A stretch of DNA of 64,000 nt from Prosopocoilus inquinatus (Eukaryota; Arthropoda; Insecta; Coleoptera; Lucanidae). The number at the start of each line of letters is the position of its first letter. The first letter of the stretch is position 1. A model generated the notes under the pieces. It had not been told where the DNA came from and searched no databases. It saw nothing but the letters and a program-made list of their open reading frames with translations. Both the position numbers and the translations under genes were made by a program. The stretch is from positions 55,724,101-55,788,100 of the forward strand of contig CM069872.1 of NCBI GenBank assembly GCA_036172665.1, read 5' to 3'. Below, piece after piece: positions 22,251 to 34,191 of the stretch.

Positions 22251-22352
22251 GGATCTTCAAAGTTGATTGAATACCACGTGACGACCAACTTCCGCCTAAT
22301 CAAGAATCTTCAAAGTTGAGTGAATACCAAGTGACAAACTTCCTCCGCCTGA
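22251..22352 (+). repeat. ~60-bp tandem duplication
   Basis: ATCTTCAAAGTTGAKTGAATACC and the following AAGTGAC..CTTCCGCCT occur twice in succession, near 22253 and 22306. Confidence 0.7.
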
Positions 22353-22577
22353 TACTTAGACAACACACAACATGATTGGCAGCACTGCAACTCTTTTTCT
22401 CACAGCATCATACGAAAACGGTTACACGAATTTTATTGCCAACTGTGAGGTTAGGGTAATCACATGGGGGCACGAGATTAAATGAAGAGACCCGACGGAA
22501 ATTTGCAGTGCGTCTACAAAATCGATGCAACCTTTTTTTCTCCGAAAAAAAAAAGAACAAATGAAAAAGTGACGTCC

Positions 22578-25435
22578 AAATTTGACAGGCCAAGAAAATG
22601 TCGAAAAACAAATCCTGACGGACGAAAAATTCAAGCAAGTGACAGATCTAAACAGACCAAAAAAAAAAAAAACAAATGAAAGCTGAAACCGAACGAGATG
22701 GCATTTTTGACAGGTGGCAGAAAACTGAAAGTCACAATCGATTTTGACACGCACCAAAAAAAAAAAAAAAAAAAGGATGAAAGAAAGAACAAACAGTATT
22801 TGACGGTAGGCCAAGCAGAAAATAAAATAAACACGATGAACAGTGACAAGTTTGACAGGTGGAAAATGAAGAGAAATTTCATTAATTTCCACGGGCGAAA
22901 GCCAAGCGTCAGACGTTTTCGAAAAGCAAGTACCAGAAAAAGACTGCAACTTTGACAAAAAAAAATACAATTGCAATTTGGACAGGTACCGGCAAGGCAT
23001 TAAAAAAAACAATAAAAACATAGTTGACAGAAGACAGATAGGTAAAAGATAAAAAAAAAAAAACGTAATGAAACCGACGAATTTGACAGGTGAAAATGAA
23101 AACGTCAAACGAGTTAATTTTGCGGCGTTTTCCTTTTACGTAAAAATAAATTCTGCAATTTTGACAGATAGAGGGAGGACTATTAAAAAAAAGTATAGAA
23201 ACGTATTTGACAGAAGACAGATGTATAAGTAATTCGCAAGTTCAAGGAGATGAAAATGAACGTAATTAAACTGACAAATTTGACAGGTGAAAATAAAAAT
23301 GTCAAACGAGTTAATTTTCTCTCGAAAAGTATTGTCAAACACTGCAACTTTTACAAGAATATAAACGCCGTCCTTCAATTTTGACAGACGCAGAAAGGAA
23401 ATGTCAAAAGGAACGACAAGACGCCCATTTAATTAATACACGGCAGGCATGGGAAGAAATGAAAGTAAAAATGAAGAAAACCAAAACGTAACAAATTTGA
23501 CAGGCGCGAAACAAATGAATGACGTCGAATCTAAAACCGCAGGCGAATTCGGGAAACGTCGAACCAATCGAAACCCGCGTTTTCGATTTTGTTTCTCAAA
23601 ATTGAAATAATATTTTATTGCTCCGCAGGGAAGATGGTTCCAATTTTGACAAGTAAAAAAGAATGACACTTGGATTTGACGGACGCAGGAAAAAATGTTA
23701 ACCGGGACGAAAAAACGAGCAAAACGCAAGCGCAGGAAACATGTTACAAGGACACAGAAATTAAACGAAATAAAAATCATTAAAAAAAAAGATAATACCC
23801 AAGAAAAAATGACAAGTTTGACAGGTGGTGTTAAAAAGAAATTTCATTCATTGAATTGACCTGATGAAATCGCCAGAAGAAGAAGAAAAAAAACACAAAT
23901 CAATTAACTTCACGCATTCCACGACGGCTTTGACAAATAAATTCAATTTTGACAAGCACCAAACAAATTTGACAGGTAAAAACAAAAGAATTACGTCGAA
24001 TTCAAAACCGAAGGTAAAACTCGGAAATCGTCAGACCAATGAAAGTGTACATTTTCGATAGATAGATAACAAAAGATTGCAATTTTGACAAGTAAAGAAT
24101 GACATTCGAGATTTAACAGAAGCACGAAAAAACGTCAAAAGACAGACATAAAGAGTAAGGGACAAATATTACAAGGACAAAGAAATTACACGAAATAAAA
24201 TTCATCATTAACAAAAATATTAACGAGAAAAAAATTACAAGTTTGACAGGTCATATCTTAAAAAAAAGAGATTTCATTCATTCAATTTTTTTATTTAAAA
24301 AATTATTTAAAAAAAAGGAAACGATATTCAGAGAATTAATTCGAGAAAAAAAGCAATAGGCAAGAATCAACTTAAAGAAAAACAAGAAACGCCAAACGAA
24401 ATGCACAGAATTTGCTGTTTGACAGGTTTTTGACAGGTAAGTTAGAGATGAAACTTGCAAACATCAAACAATTATACTTATCACAATGAATAGACGAAGA
24501 AACTTTGACAGGTAAAGAATTCTGGTTAAGATTAAAATTTTAAAGAGATTAGTTCGAACAATGAAAGGAAATCACCCGGCGCTTGAAAAATAGCAAAAAG
24601 TGACAAGTTTGGCAGCCGCAAAAAAAAAACAAATTTTAGTTAAAACTGAGCATTTCGCGGACGAAAACAACAGAAACGTCAAACCGTTACATATCGAACG
24701 GCAACAATTTTGACAGACACACGACGATCAATTTTGACAGGTGTATTATTTTATTTTGAAATGACCTATGCCAACAAAGTAACAAACAAGAATTAACGAC
24801 GATCAAATTTCGAATGATGACAAATAGACGAAAACGACAGAAACGTCAAACTATTATCGGACACACGACGATCAGTTTTGACAGGCGTATCAATTCAGTT
24901 TGAAACGAACCATGCCGACAAAGTAAAAGACAAGAACTAACGACGATCAAATTTCGAACGATGACAGATTGATTAAAACAATAGAAACGTCAAACCATTA
25001 CCTACCGAGCAGCGATAATTTTGACAGACACGCGATGATCAGTTTTGACAGGCGTATCATTTTAATTTGAAACGAACTAAGCCGGCAAAGCAAGAAACAA
25101 GAATTAACGACGATCAAATTTCGAATGATGACGGATTAACGAAAACAACAGAAACGTCAAACCATTACCTACCGAGCAACGATAATTTTGACAGGCACAC
25201 ATGACGTCATGCCAGGTTTGATGTTTTTGTTTTCGAATAGCGGATTGACGAAAACAATAGAAATGTCAAACCATTAAGTACCGAGCGGCAACAAACAATT
25301 TTGACAGACACACGACCGATCAGTTTTGACAGGCGTATAATTTCAGTTTGAAACGAACTATACATACCGACAAAGTAAGAAACACGAACTAACGACGAAC
25401 GATCGCGTTTCAAACGACAGATTGCACCAATTAAT
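22578..25435 (+). repeat. Long degenerate array built around TTTGACAGGT
   Basis: The word TTTGACAG or close variants occurs roughly every 60-150 bp, some 25 or more times, always in this orientation by eye, and often preceded by AAT and followed by GTGAAAATGAA. At 24.7-25.4 kb the array becomes a clearer ~140-170-bp tandem with CGACGATCA, TTTGAAACGAAC, GATCAAATTTCGAATGATGA and AGAAACGTCAAACCATTA. The 228-codon minus-strand frame here is F/L-rich read-through of A runs. Confidence 0.85.
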
Positions 25436-25504
25436 CAATTAATTAATTAAAAATTGATCGAAATCAACGCATGAGTTTAAAGTGACGTTCAATACTGACT
25501 TTAC

Positions 25505-25769
25505 TTTTTTTTTCAAGCGAAATTCTAATAAAAATATTTTAATTAGTTGCTAAAGAAACACTACTATTTATTAGCACAAAAAAGAACAAAAAAAAATTGC
25601 CATCAGGGAGATTTGAACTCGAGTCGTCTTGTTCACCCTGCCAGGACGACTCGAATTCGAATCTCGATTTCGGCAAACTCTTTCTTGCCGTTAATAAACA
25701 TTTAGTTAGTGTTTCTTTAGCAACTAATTAAGACATTTTTTAATATAGTTTTGAAGAAAAAAAAAAATT
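25505..25769. mobile_element. Foldback element, ~125-bp arms
   Basis: Arms 25505-25627 and 25643-25769 are reverse complements (TTAGTTGCTAAAGAAACACT against AGTGTTTCTTTAGCAACTAA; AACTCGAGTCGTC against GACGACTCGAATT). The inner part contains TTCGAATCTC, similar to the B box of tRNA-type promoters. A related half-element lies at 51495-51600. Confidence 0.85.
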
Positions 25770-27899
25770 GAAAGTCCAAGTTAAATCCTAAAGAATTACT
25801 GAAATGGAACAATCAATTAACATTGAATGCAAACAGCCCATGAATTCATTAGTAGTTAAGGCGAAAAACCGTACAGCTGGCGCCGGCAGTAAAATGTAAA
25901 ATCGTGTATAATTCTAAATGCGACATTTAGTCACAGCAATTACATACAGGGCGTGCACATTAATGTGAGCACATACTCTTCGCGCCGCCATCGCTCTCCG
26001 GTTTTGGCGGAGACAGACTCAGCGCGCCAGCTCATGGTAATTTCCATTTCCATCGACCAGACGCATATTTCATCCAGTTTTCTATCGATTATACGTAATA
26101 AGGAAATTATTTATTATTAACGAAATGCACACAACATCATTTCCGCTCCCACATTTGTTACTTTCGCGTCGTCATTCTGTCTCCGCGAAAAACCAACCGC
26201 CGGCGCGACGTTGGATGATTGTTTATTATTATTATTATTATTACCACTAATAATAAACATGTCGGCGGTTTCAATGTCGAATTCGGCATACACACACACA
26301 CACACACACACATAATGTCAAGGATATTACACATTTTCCCAGGCATGTAATTACATGTATGTAATACTTGCGTCATACGCATAATTTTTTACTTATTTTT
26401 TTGCGGTGCCGTACAGTTATTATATAAGGAAGTACTAACCATTTCTCGGAAATTAAAAACAAGGCGAGTAATTACTCACTAATTAGATTGTTTCAGGTTG
26501 ATTCGCTTTTGGAATTTGCGCGCAAGCGCATTACATTATGTAAATTCGATGCAAATGTTAACACAAAATCCCGGCTGAGAATTATTCAAAACGAACCAAA
26601 AAAGAAAAAAAAATCCTTAAATACTCCGGCAGCATAATAAAATAAAAAGACATGAATTTAATTGAAAGAGATAATCTATTGATTAGACTAGACGTTGGTT
26701 ATTAACGCGAGGCATTTCCCACGACCGTTTTTTTTTTTTTTTTTTGCTTTCAATCCTACGCAATTCATTAATAAATTAAATCTGGCATTTAATCAAAGGT
26801 TTTATAACGAAAAATTACATTCTAAATTCGTTTTTACTTTTGGATTTACACAAAACTTAACACGCGTATATTTAAGATTTAATTGACGAAATAGTTTAGT
26901 TAGAATTTCACACAAGGTTAATTAATCGCTGTGCGGATATTGTCTAGAACGAATTGCCGACGTCTACGCTTAGCTCGTGCAGTAAAGTTCGCTTTGGTCA
27001 ATGGAACGTACGCCCCATTCAACAGAGGAGGGAATTCGATGCTGAAAAATGAAATCCAAGTCGCCCGCGAGCTTACTTACAACGCCACACCAGCGGATCG
27101 TATTTCATTCAAAACAATTAACACGCTCGCTCATTAAACACGTGTTTTCGACGAGACGCTGATTATTTTGATACATCGATCTTTAGACCCGAACTGATTA
27201 ATTTTTTTGTAAATAAATTAGAAACGTCAGTTTTTTTTTTCAAAAAGATTAAATAAGCCAAGGTGTTCGACTGTTTGGTCCTCTGTGACCAATCCCGTTT
27301 GATATTAATGATTAATGACAACCACATTGTGCTTGCTATAAACCGCGCACCAATACACAATTCATTTCAAAATTTAAAAAACGATTTACTAAAGGCAAAT
27401 ATTGATTATGAATTATGCAATTTACTTCATCTTGGCCCTCTTTGTGTTTGTGTGTGAGTGTGTGTTAAGTTAATACTGGAACTTGTTTTGGTTTCATGCT
27501 CTCCGCTGCCGCTTTGCATGAAGACAAGAAGTCGACGAAGTTGCGTCGCAACAACAACAACAACAACAACGAGCAACAAACCCGAGAAGACGGAGCCGGG
27601 CGCGTAACAATATTAAAGGCCGAAGTGCGTACGTTACGAGGGGGTCAAAGTTCACGCGTTGCTTTTAGGTCAGTGAATTCAGTTTTTCCACCGGATTTGA
27701 GCTGGTACGGGCTCGCGCCAGTGAAAACGCAAATTGGAGGCGACGCGCGCTTGTTTCACGCAACGTGTTCAATTAATTTTATTATTGACATCGAATGTGT
27801 ACAGCTAGAGGCGAAGTTAATGAACACCAGCCGCAAATCAAAACCTGAAAACGCATGCAAATAATTTGATTTTCTTAGTGCAGGTCGTGGAAGGTCTTC
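25770..27899. other. Single-copy-looking sequence with microsatellites
   Basis: An ATT run at about 26222-26242, a CA run at about 26289-26311, a T run near 26728-26745 and a CAA run at about 27550-27573. Frames such as 26931-27137 and 27496-27864 show no recognisable domain; the latter is partly encoded by the CAA run. No gene is called. Confidence 0.4.
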
Positions 27900-30290
27900 G
27901 ACGAGAAGTGGAGTTGAATAAATATCTTGCGAGGTGAAAGGTCTCGATGATCTCAATGGAGGGGCGAAGGGGAAGACGGCATCAAGCGGAGAGGCGCCGA
28001 TTTTTATTGCATGACGTCGCGTCTTATCTGTGTTTTTTTAAATATTTTTTTAGAATTGAATAAACATCTTGCGAGATATGGTGAGGTGAAAGGTCTCGAC
28101 GAGTGGAAGTCAAAAATGGTGTCGGTTCAATTTTCCGCTCTAAGATGCAAGACGACGGTGCAAAAATTGAAATTAATAGAGTCAAAAATAAGCCCGCTTG
28201 TTCGCAGATCGGATGAAAGGTCTCGACGAGCGGTGCGCCGTGGTCGAATTTTCGATTTTTCGAGCCAGGACGGCATTGTTAAAGGATGCAATAAATGAAC
28301 CTGTTTGTAAAGTCGGCGTATTATTTAAAGGGACGAAGATGTATTTTTTTTTTCGAAATAATCCGGATCTGCGCGCATTCGTATCCACAATCCGATGCAA
28401 CCATCGGATTCCCCGGAATTTTTTACTCACGTGGGGGTGACAGTTTCGCGTTTTGACGTCGTTTAGGGGTCGAAAAAAATTCGCGTGTTTGCTTCGAATC
28501 GATCAGTGCGCTTCGTCGCGTAACAGATGAAACGTCTCGGTGAGTGGAGGTGGAAAATCGTGTCGCGCTTCGATTTCTCGATCCTAGATGGCGATGAAAG
28601 TCGGTGGATTATTTAAAGGGCCGAAGGCGTGCGCTTTTTTTTAGTCCGGATCTGCACGCGTTCGCGTACAGAATTGGTTTTTTTATTTTTATTTCATCTT
28701 TTGAGGGGGAGAGGCGCGAATTAGGTATTTGCCCCCAGGCGCAAGGATTTCCTACTTCGTTAGGGCCGAAAATGTGTTTTTTTTTCGAAATTTTTGAAAT
28801 CCGGACCTGCGCGCGTTCGCATCCAAAATTCGACGCAACCGTCGGATTCCACGGAATTTTTTACTCACGTGGGGGTGGCAGTTTCTCGTTTTGACGCCGT
28901 TTAGGGGACCAAAAAAATTCGCGTGTTTGCTTCGAATCGAACAGTGCGCTTCGTCGCGTAACAAATGAAACGTCTCGATGAGTGGAGGTGGAAAATCGAA
29001 TAGCGCTTCGATTTTTCGATCCTAGATGGCGGTATAAAGTCGTTGCATTATTTAAAGGGCCGAAGACGTGGGTTTTCTTTAATCCGGACCTGCACACATT
29101 CACGTTCTGAATTCGTTTTTTGGTTTCATTTCATTTTTTGAGGGCGCGAATTAGGAATTTGTCCCCAGGCGCATCGGATTCTCCGGAAATTTTTACTCAC
29201 GTGGAGGTGGCAGTTTCGCGTTTTAACGTCGTTTAGGGGTCGAAAAAAAATCGCGAATTTGCTCCGAATAGGTCAGTGCGCTTCGTTGCGTATCAGATGA
29301 AACGTCTCGGTGAGTGGAGGTGGAAAATCGTGACGTGCTTCGATTTTTCGATCCTGGATGGCGATGTAAAGTCGGTGGATTATTTAAAGGGCCGAAGGCT
29401 TGCGTTTTTTTTGTCCGGATCTGCACGCGTTCGCGTTCATAATTCGTTTTTTGTTTTCATTTCATTTTTGAGGGGGAGAGGCGCGAATTAGGTATTTGCC
29501 TCCAGGCGCAAGGATTTCCTACTTCGTTAGGACCGAAAATGTGTTTTTTTTTTTCGAAATTTTTGAAATCCGGACCTGCGCGCGTTCACATCCAAAATTC
29601 GATGCAACCATCGGATTCCCCGGAACTTTTTACTCACGTGAGGGCGGCAGTTTCGCGTTTTGGCGTCGTTTAGGGGTCGAAAAAATTCGCGTGTTTGCTT
29701 CGAATCGATCAGTGCGCGTTGTCGCGTAACAAATGAAACGTCTCGGTGAGTGGAGGTGGAAAATCGTGTCGCGCTTCGATTTTTCGATCCTTGAGAGCGG
29801 TATATAAACTCGTTTTACTATTTGAAGGACCAAAGGTGTATTTTTTTAATCCGGACCTGCACGTGTTCGCGTTCGGGATTCGTTTTCTTTTGTTTTGTTT
29901 TGTTTAGAAGCGCGAATTAGATATTCGGCGCCAGGTACAAGGATTTCCTACTTCGTTAGGGCCGACGATGTGTTTTTTTTTCGAAATCCGGATCTGCGCG
30001 CGTTCGCATCCAGAATCCGATGCCACCATCGGATTCCCCGGAATTTTTTACTCACATGGGGGTGGCAGTTTCGCGTTTTGACGCCGTTTAGGGGTCGAAA
30101 AAAATTCGCGAGTTTGCTTCGAATCAATCAGTGCGCTTCGTCGCGTAACAGATGAAACGTCTCGGTGAGCGGAGGTGGAAAATCGTATCTTTTTTAGACG
30201 GAGAGGAGCGCGAGTTAGACATTTGGCACCAGGCTCAAGATTTCCTTACTGTGACCGACACTGAATCTGAGTGGGGGAGGGGCGGGGGGA
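27900..30290 (+). repeat. GC-richer satellite, units of ~330 and ~430 bp
   Basis: The anchor GATGAAACGTCTCGGTGAGT recurs near 28526, 28965, 29296, 29730 and 30150. Units carry TTATTTAAAGGGCCGAAGG, TCCGGATCTGCACGCGTTCG, AAGGATTTCCTACTTCGTTA, CATCGGATTCCCCGGAATTT and AGTTTCGCGTTTTGACG. One ~330-bp unit lacks an internal ~100-bp block. Partial copies extend left to about 27920. Many 60-96-codon frames repeat with the unit on both strands. Confidence 0.92.
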
Positions 30291-31569
30291 AGTTCAAAGC
30301 GAAATTTGAACTCTGCCAACTAACAAGTTGGTTGGCAGTGTATTGTACGCGTACATAACATACATGCCGCATTCTTGGCCGCGTGCAGGAAAGAAACAAT
30401 TTGCAAATACATATCCATAAATAATGTCGTGCATGAGAGATCGACCAATCTTGGAAAGTGTGAATTTCCATTGTGGCGCGGCGTAATTAAAATTTCTTCC
30501 GAAGCTCGTCGCATTCCGAAGGCCTGCGCTCAATAAACGTTATGGTGCACGAATGCATTCTGATTAATAAATAAACGTATGAAGTATAAATAGCGGTGGA
30601 TGAATCATTGGCCGTAAAAGTTATTGCGTCTAAAAATAGAAACGAATAATTGATTCGAAGCCGCTCGTTTCAGGTAAACGCATAGGAGAAACCGTTACTT
30701 CCAACGAGTTTTTCCTTCAAGAAAGGTCGCACATTTTCTTTCGTTAAAATTAATTTCATCCTTAATGTGTCAATTACTAATGTTTCATCAATTAAATTAA
30801 ATCAATTAATCGATTGGGAATACAACGCAGTTAATAAGAACTTCTTACTTACACTGTTCTAGAATACTCTGGCATACTCTAGAGCACTTCATCTTTGGAT
30901 TCAATAGCTTTCAAAAGCGCGTTTTACTTACTGAATCACCCTCGTATGTTCCAGTTTTATTCGCGAAGGCTTCAGCTCTTTGTCCCCCTAAGCTAAGGTT
31001 GTTGTTTTTTTTTAATTTGGTGTTGTAAACGAACTTCGCGTATTAATACGGACTTGCTGTTATTAATACACATCGTGTGCAGTATTTTTAAGTCTCTCCG
31101 GATGTATAATAACCCGCATGCTGTTCTGCGTCTGTCGCGTCACCTGCTGCATCACCAGGACTTAGTCCGGTCGGCGGTGTGGCAGGTGGATGTTGAATTC
31201 AAAAAATTTTCCTCCTCCTCCTCCTCCTCGTGCATCTCGCCTTCTTTCTTCCTTTCTTTGTTTCTTTCATTCACTTCGTAATAGTTTACGGTGACTCGTA
31301 CAAATTGCCCCGCTTACAATTTACAAGCGCTCGGAGCTGCGCCTTTAATTACTTCTTTCCTGTGTGCTCTAGAAACTTTTGACATCGTCGTCTGAGTGAA
31401 TTTGCGCAAGCAGTTGTTTATTAAGGGCAGAGGTTTTGGCTGGAGAAAACCACCCCGTGTTATGAAATCATTCCGGAAGCAGATAAGCGAATACCTACAC
31501 AAAGTAGGAAGCTTGAGTTGTTTGTCAACAGCTTTCCTGAGGAGTCTAGCTTTAGATTTAGGAGATGAG
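30291..31569. other. Single-copy-looking sequence with a short hairpin
   Basis: A compact hairpin TGCCAACTAAC/GTTGGTTGGCA spans 30314-30337. A CTC/TCC run lies near 31209-31231. No gene was recognised. Confidence 0.4.
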
Positions 31570-31725
31570 GTGGGTTTTAAACGTTTTAAGGGCGCCAGGG
31601 AAATAAACCCAGCTGAAAAATCCACTGCGGAATGGTTCCAGAAGTCCCAACAGCGTGCGAAAGTTTTCTTAAACCGCCCCGGAGGTTTTCGTTCACTCGC
31701 GCGTTCAACGTAGGGAGTAGACAAT
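31570..31725. repeat. Dispersed repeat R2, copy 1
   Basis: GGTGGGTTTTAAACGTTTTA, AGGGCGCCAGGGAAATAAAC, CAACAGCGTGCGAAAGT and CAACGTAGGGAGTAGACA recur at 32265-32425. Frames are open on both strands (105 codons on +, 162 on -) but show no recognisable domain. The repeat could be a fragment of a once-coding element. Confidence 0.75.
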
Positions 31726-32264
31726 AACACAACTGTCGGTAGAACTTTGCGAAATCCGTAACCCTCACCAAAGGTCAAATAACATGACACGAAAATATAC
31801 ACCGATCAATCAATCATAAAGTGGCCATAAAGCAAGTTAATGCGATTAATCAGATCTGATCGAGCAAGTGCACTTTTCTCCTAAAAGCCTGAACGGAATT
31901 TATATACCAATTAACGTAATTGGCTAATATGCTGCTCCTAAAAGTCATGCAACGCAACGTGCTGATACTGTCCACAAATAAGCAAGCTGATGAAGTGAAG
32001 TGTATACTTTACAGGTTAGCTGGCATGGTGGGGCAGGGTCACAATTCGTTCAATAGACGTCACCCTGTGCCCGCGGCGTTCACGAAATTCGGTGCGTAAG
32101 CAGCGGCGAGTCCGGTTCACAATACAAAAGGGTCCAATAAAAATACCAATACCAAATACCAATCGATTCACGATACAAAAGGGTCCAATAAAAACAGGTT
32201 CAATAAAAAAACTATTCTAAATGAGAAAAAGGGTCTAATAAAAAATAGGTCCGAAGAGTAGATG
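31726..32264. other. Spacer with short GGGTCCAATAAAAA repeats
   Basis: ACAAAAGGGTCCAATAAAAA-like phrases occur several times between 32125 and 32250. Otherwise nothing is recognised. Confidence 0.4.
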
Positions 32265-32425
32265 GGGGTGGGTTTTAAACGTTTTAAGGGCGCCAGGAAA
32301 ATAAACCAAGCTAAACGATTCACTGCGCAACGGTTCCCGGGGTCCCAACAGCGTGCGAAAGTACTTCTTAACTCCAGGGGGTTTTTGTTCACTCGTGCGT
32401 TCAGCGTAGGGAGTAGACAGTAACA
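32265..32425. repeat. Dispersed repeat R2, copy 2
   Basis: Same orientation and order of motifs as copy 1 about 690 bp upstream, with several substitutions and small indels. Confidence 0.75.
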
Positions 32426-32714
32426 CATTTCTAATTGAGAAAAGGGTCTGATAAAAATTTCAATAAATATAAACGATTCTAAGTGAAAGAGTGAAAGAAA
32501 TAGCGTCGAATAGCGCTGTTAATAATTGAATCGGAACATACCCCCATTTAATTAAACAGGTTGTTTGGATAAAATGGTTTAAAAGACGCGACGAGTCGAT
32601 CGAATTCCAGTTGGTTGAGCTGTGCGGTTTGAATCTAGCAATAATTCAACACTGGACGATATGTATAACACGCACACAACCTTGCTCAAACGGTATGGGT
32701 GTCGGTAAACGTTA

Positions 32715-32888
32715 GCTTACACTATTCGATTTTTGTATTTGATTTTTCTGTTCGGTTTTATATACGAGTTTGTCTCGAACGAAACTAGCTGCTCGAATGG
32801 AGAATCGAATAGTGTAAAGGCAAAAATATCACGTCTGAACTGCTCGAAGCCGAAAATCGAATGCAAGATCGGATAATGTAAACCAGCC
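32715..32888. mobile_element. MITE-like element, ~45-bp imperfect TIRs
   Basis: The left end GCTTACACTATTCGATTTT and the inverse of the right end (GGCTGGTTTACATTATCCGA) align over about 45 bp with gaps. TTA flanks both sides (32712-32714 and 32889-32891), again a TWA-type 3-bp duplication. The body repeats AATCGAATAGTGTAA internally. There is no coding capacity. Confidence 0.6.
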
Positions 32889-33068
32889 TTAATATCCAGA
32901 AGATGGGTTTATGCGCGTTTCCGGTTTCTTCTCTTCAACTAATCGGAATCAAATAGTGACGTTGTACGAATATTTGAAGTAAATAACAAACAAGAAGCTT
33001 GAAAATTGCTGGCATATTGAATTTTGGAAGATTTTATTTATTTTTTAAATTCTATAGAAGCGTTTTAA

Positions 33069-33590
33069 ACCTGAGTGATCTGACATCATTTCGGGAATAT
33101 AGGGCGACGTTGCCACGTCTACCTAGTAACCATCAGCGGCTTTTTCGGAGACCAAAGCCGGTCCGATAGATTTTAACACAGATTCACGGATTTACGATAT
33201 AACACACACACAATCTTGTTCGAACGGTGTCGGCGTCGATAATGACCAGAAGATTGGCCCCGCATAAGCGCGCTTCAGGTTTCTCGTTATTTAGTCGACC
33301 CAAAATGGCCCCTAACCAATCGGAATCAAGAAGTAAGAACTGTGATAATTGTTTGAATATTGAATTTTCGAAGGTGGAATTATATTTTATTTTTTAGATT
33401 TTATAAGCGCATTTCAAACCTGCTTGACCTGGGATCATTTCGTAAATATGGGACGACGTTGCCACGTCTACCTAGTAACCATCAGCGGCGCTGTTACCAA
33501 AGTTGGTCCGACAGATTTTAGCACAGATAACACACATACAACCTTGCATGAACGGTGTCGGCGTCGATAATGACCAGAAGACTGGGCCCG
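33069..33590 (+). repeat. Dispersed repeat R3, two tandem copies
   Basis: GCGACGTTGCCACGTCTACC, TAGTAACCATCAGCGGC, CGGTCCGATAGATTTTA, ATAACACACACACAA and GGTGTCGGCGTCGATAATGA occur near 33100-33240 and again near 33450-33590, about 350 bp apart. A partial copy lies near 32660-32710 and a fuller one at 37578. Confidence 0.85.
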
Positions 33591-34191
33591 TCTAGACTTC
33601 TATTTAACAGAAAGGGGAGGAGGAGGGGGGGGGTAAATAATATTTTTTATAAGTTTTGGGCATTCGATAAAAATTGAGAGAGATAAAAATGGAAATAAAT
33701 CACATCGAATATGAGAAAACACAAAGGTCGGTCTTTCGATTATTCAAAAAAAAAAAAGAGAATGAATAGAAGAAAACAAAAGACGATGGGCGATAAGAAT
33801 TCTAGCCGATGGAAGTCAGACAGAGAGCAGAGCACTGGAGGATTTTTAAACGGAAAGTTGTTGCAAGTCGAATATTTTCAAGAATTTAAAAGTTAAAGTA
33901 AATTTTAAATTTTAAGAAATAAAAAATCAATAGTGTTACAGAAGCTATTGCAATATGAAACTGTCACAGTTTCCTCTCGTTGTAACGACACAAACTATGC
34001 ATAATTATTGCTAATTGAAACACTAAGGTCATTTTGTAATTAGGCAAGTGCAAGAAATCGAAACGTTGATTATTTGGCTTGCAATAATGAAATCAAAAGA
34101 GCGGAAGGAAGGAACTAGGTTTTAAAAAGAACAACAGTAAGACAGTTGGGAAGAAAAGTTCTGGTGGAAAAAGTCAGTAAGAAATTGTTAA
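33591..34191. other. AT-rich spacer
   Basis: A G run lies near 33622. Otherwise single-copy-looking, no gene seen. Confidence 0.4.

Noticed and set aside
22422..23108. Longest open frame in the window (minus strand, 228 codons)
   Set aside because: It is dominated by F, L and S from T-rich complement of A runs and lies wholly inside the TTTGACAGGT array, with no domain, signal or splice context.
30581..30600. TATAAATAG as a core promoter
   Set aside because: A TATA-like word in AT-rich DNA is expected by chance. There is no initiator or coding sequence downstream, where only single-copy sequence and then repeats follow.
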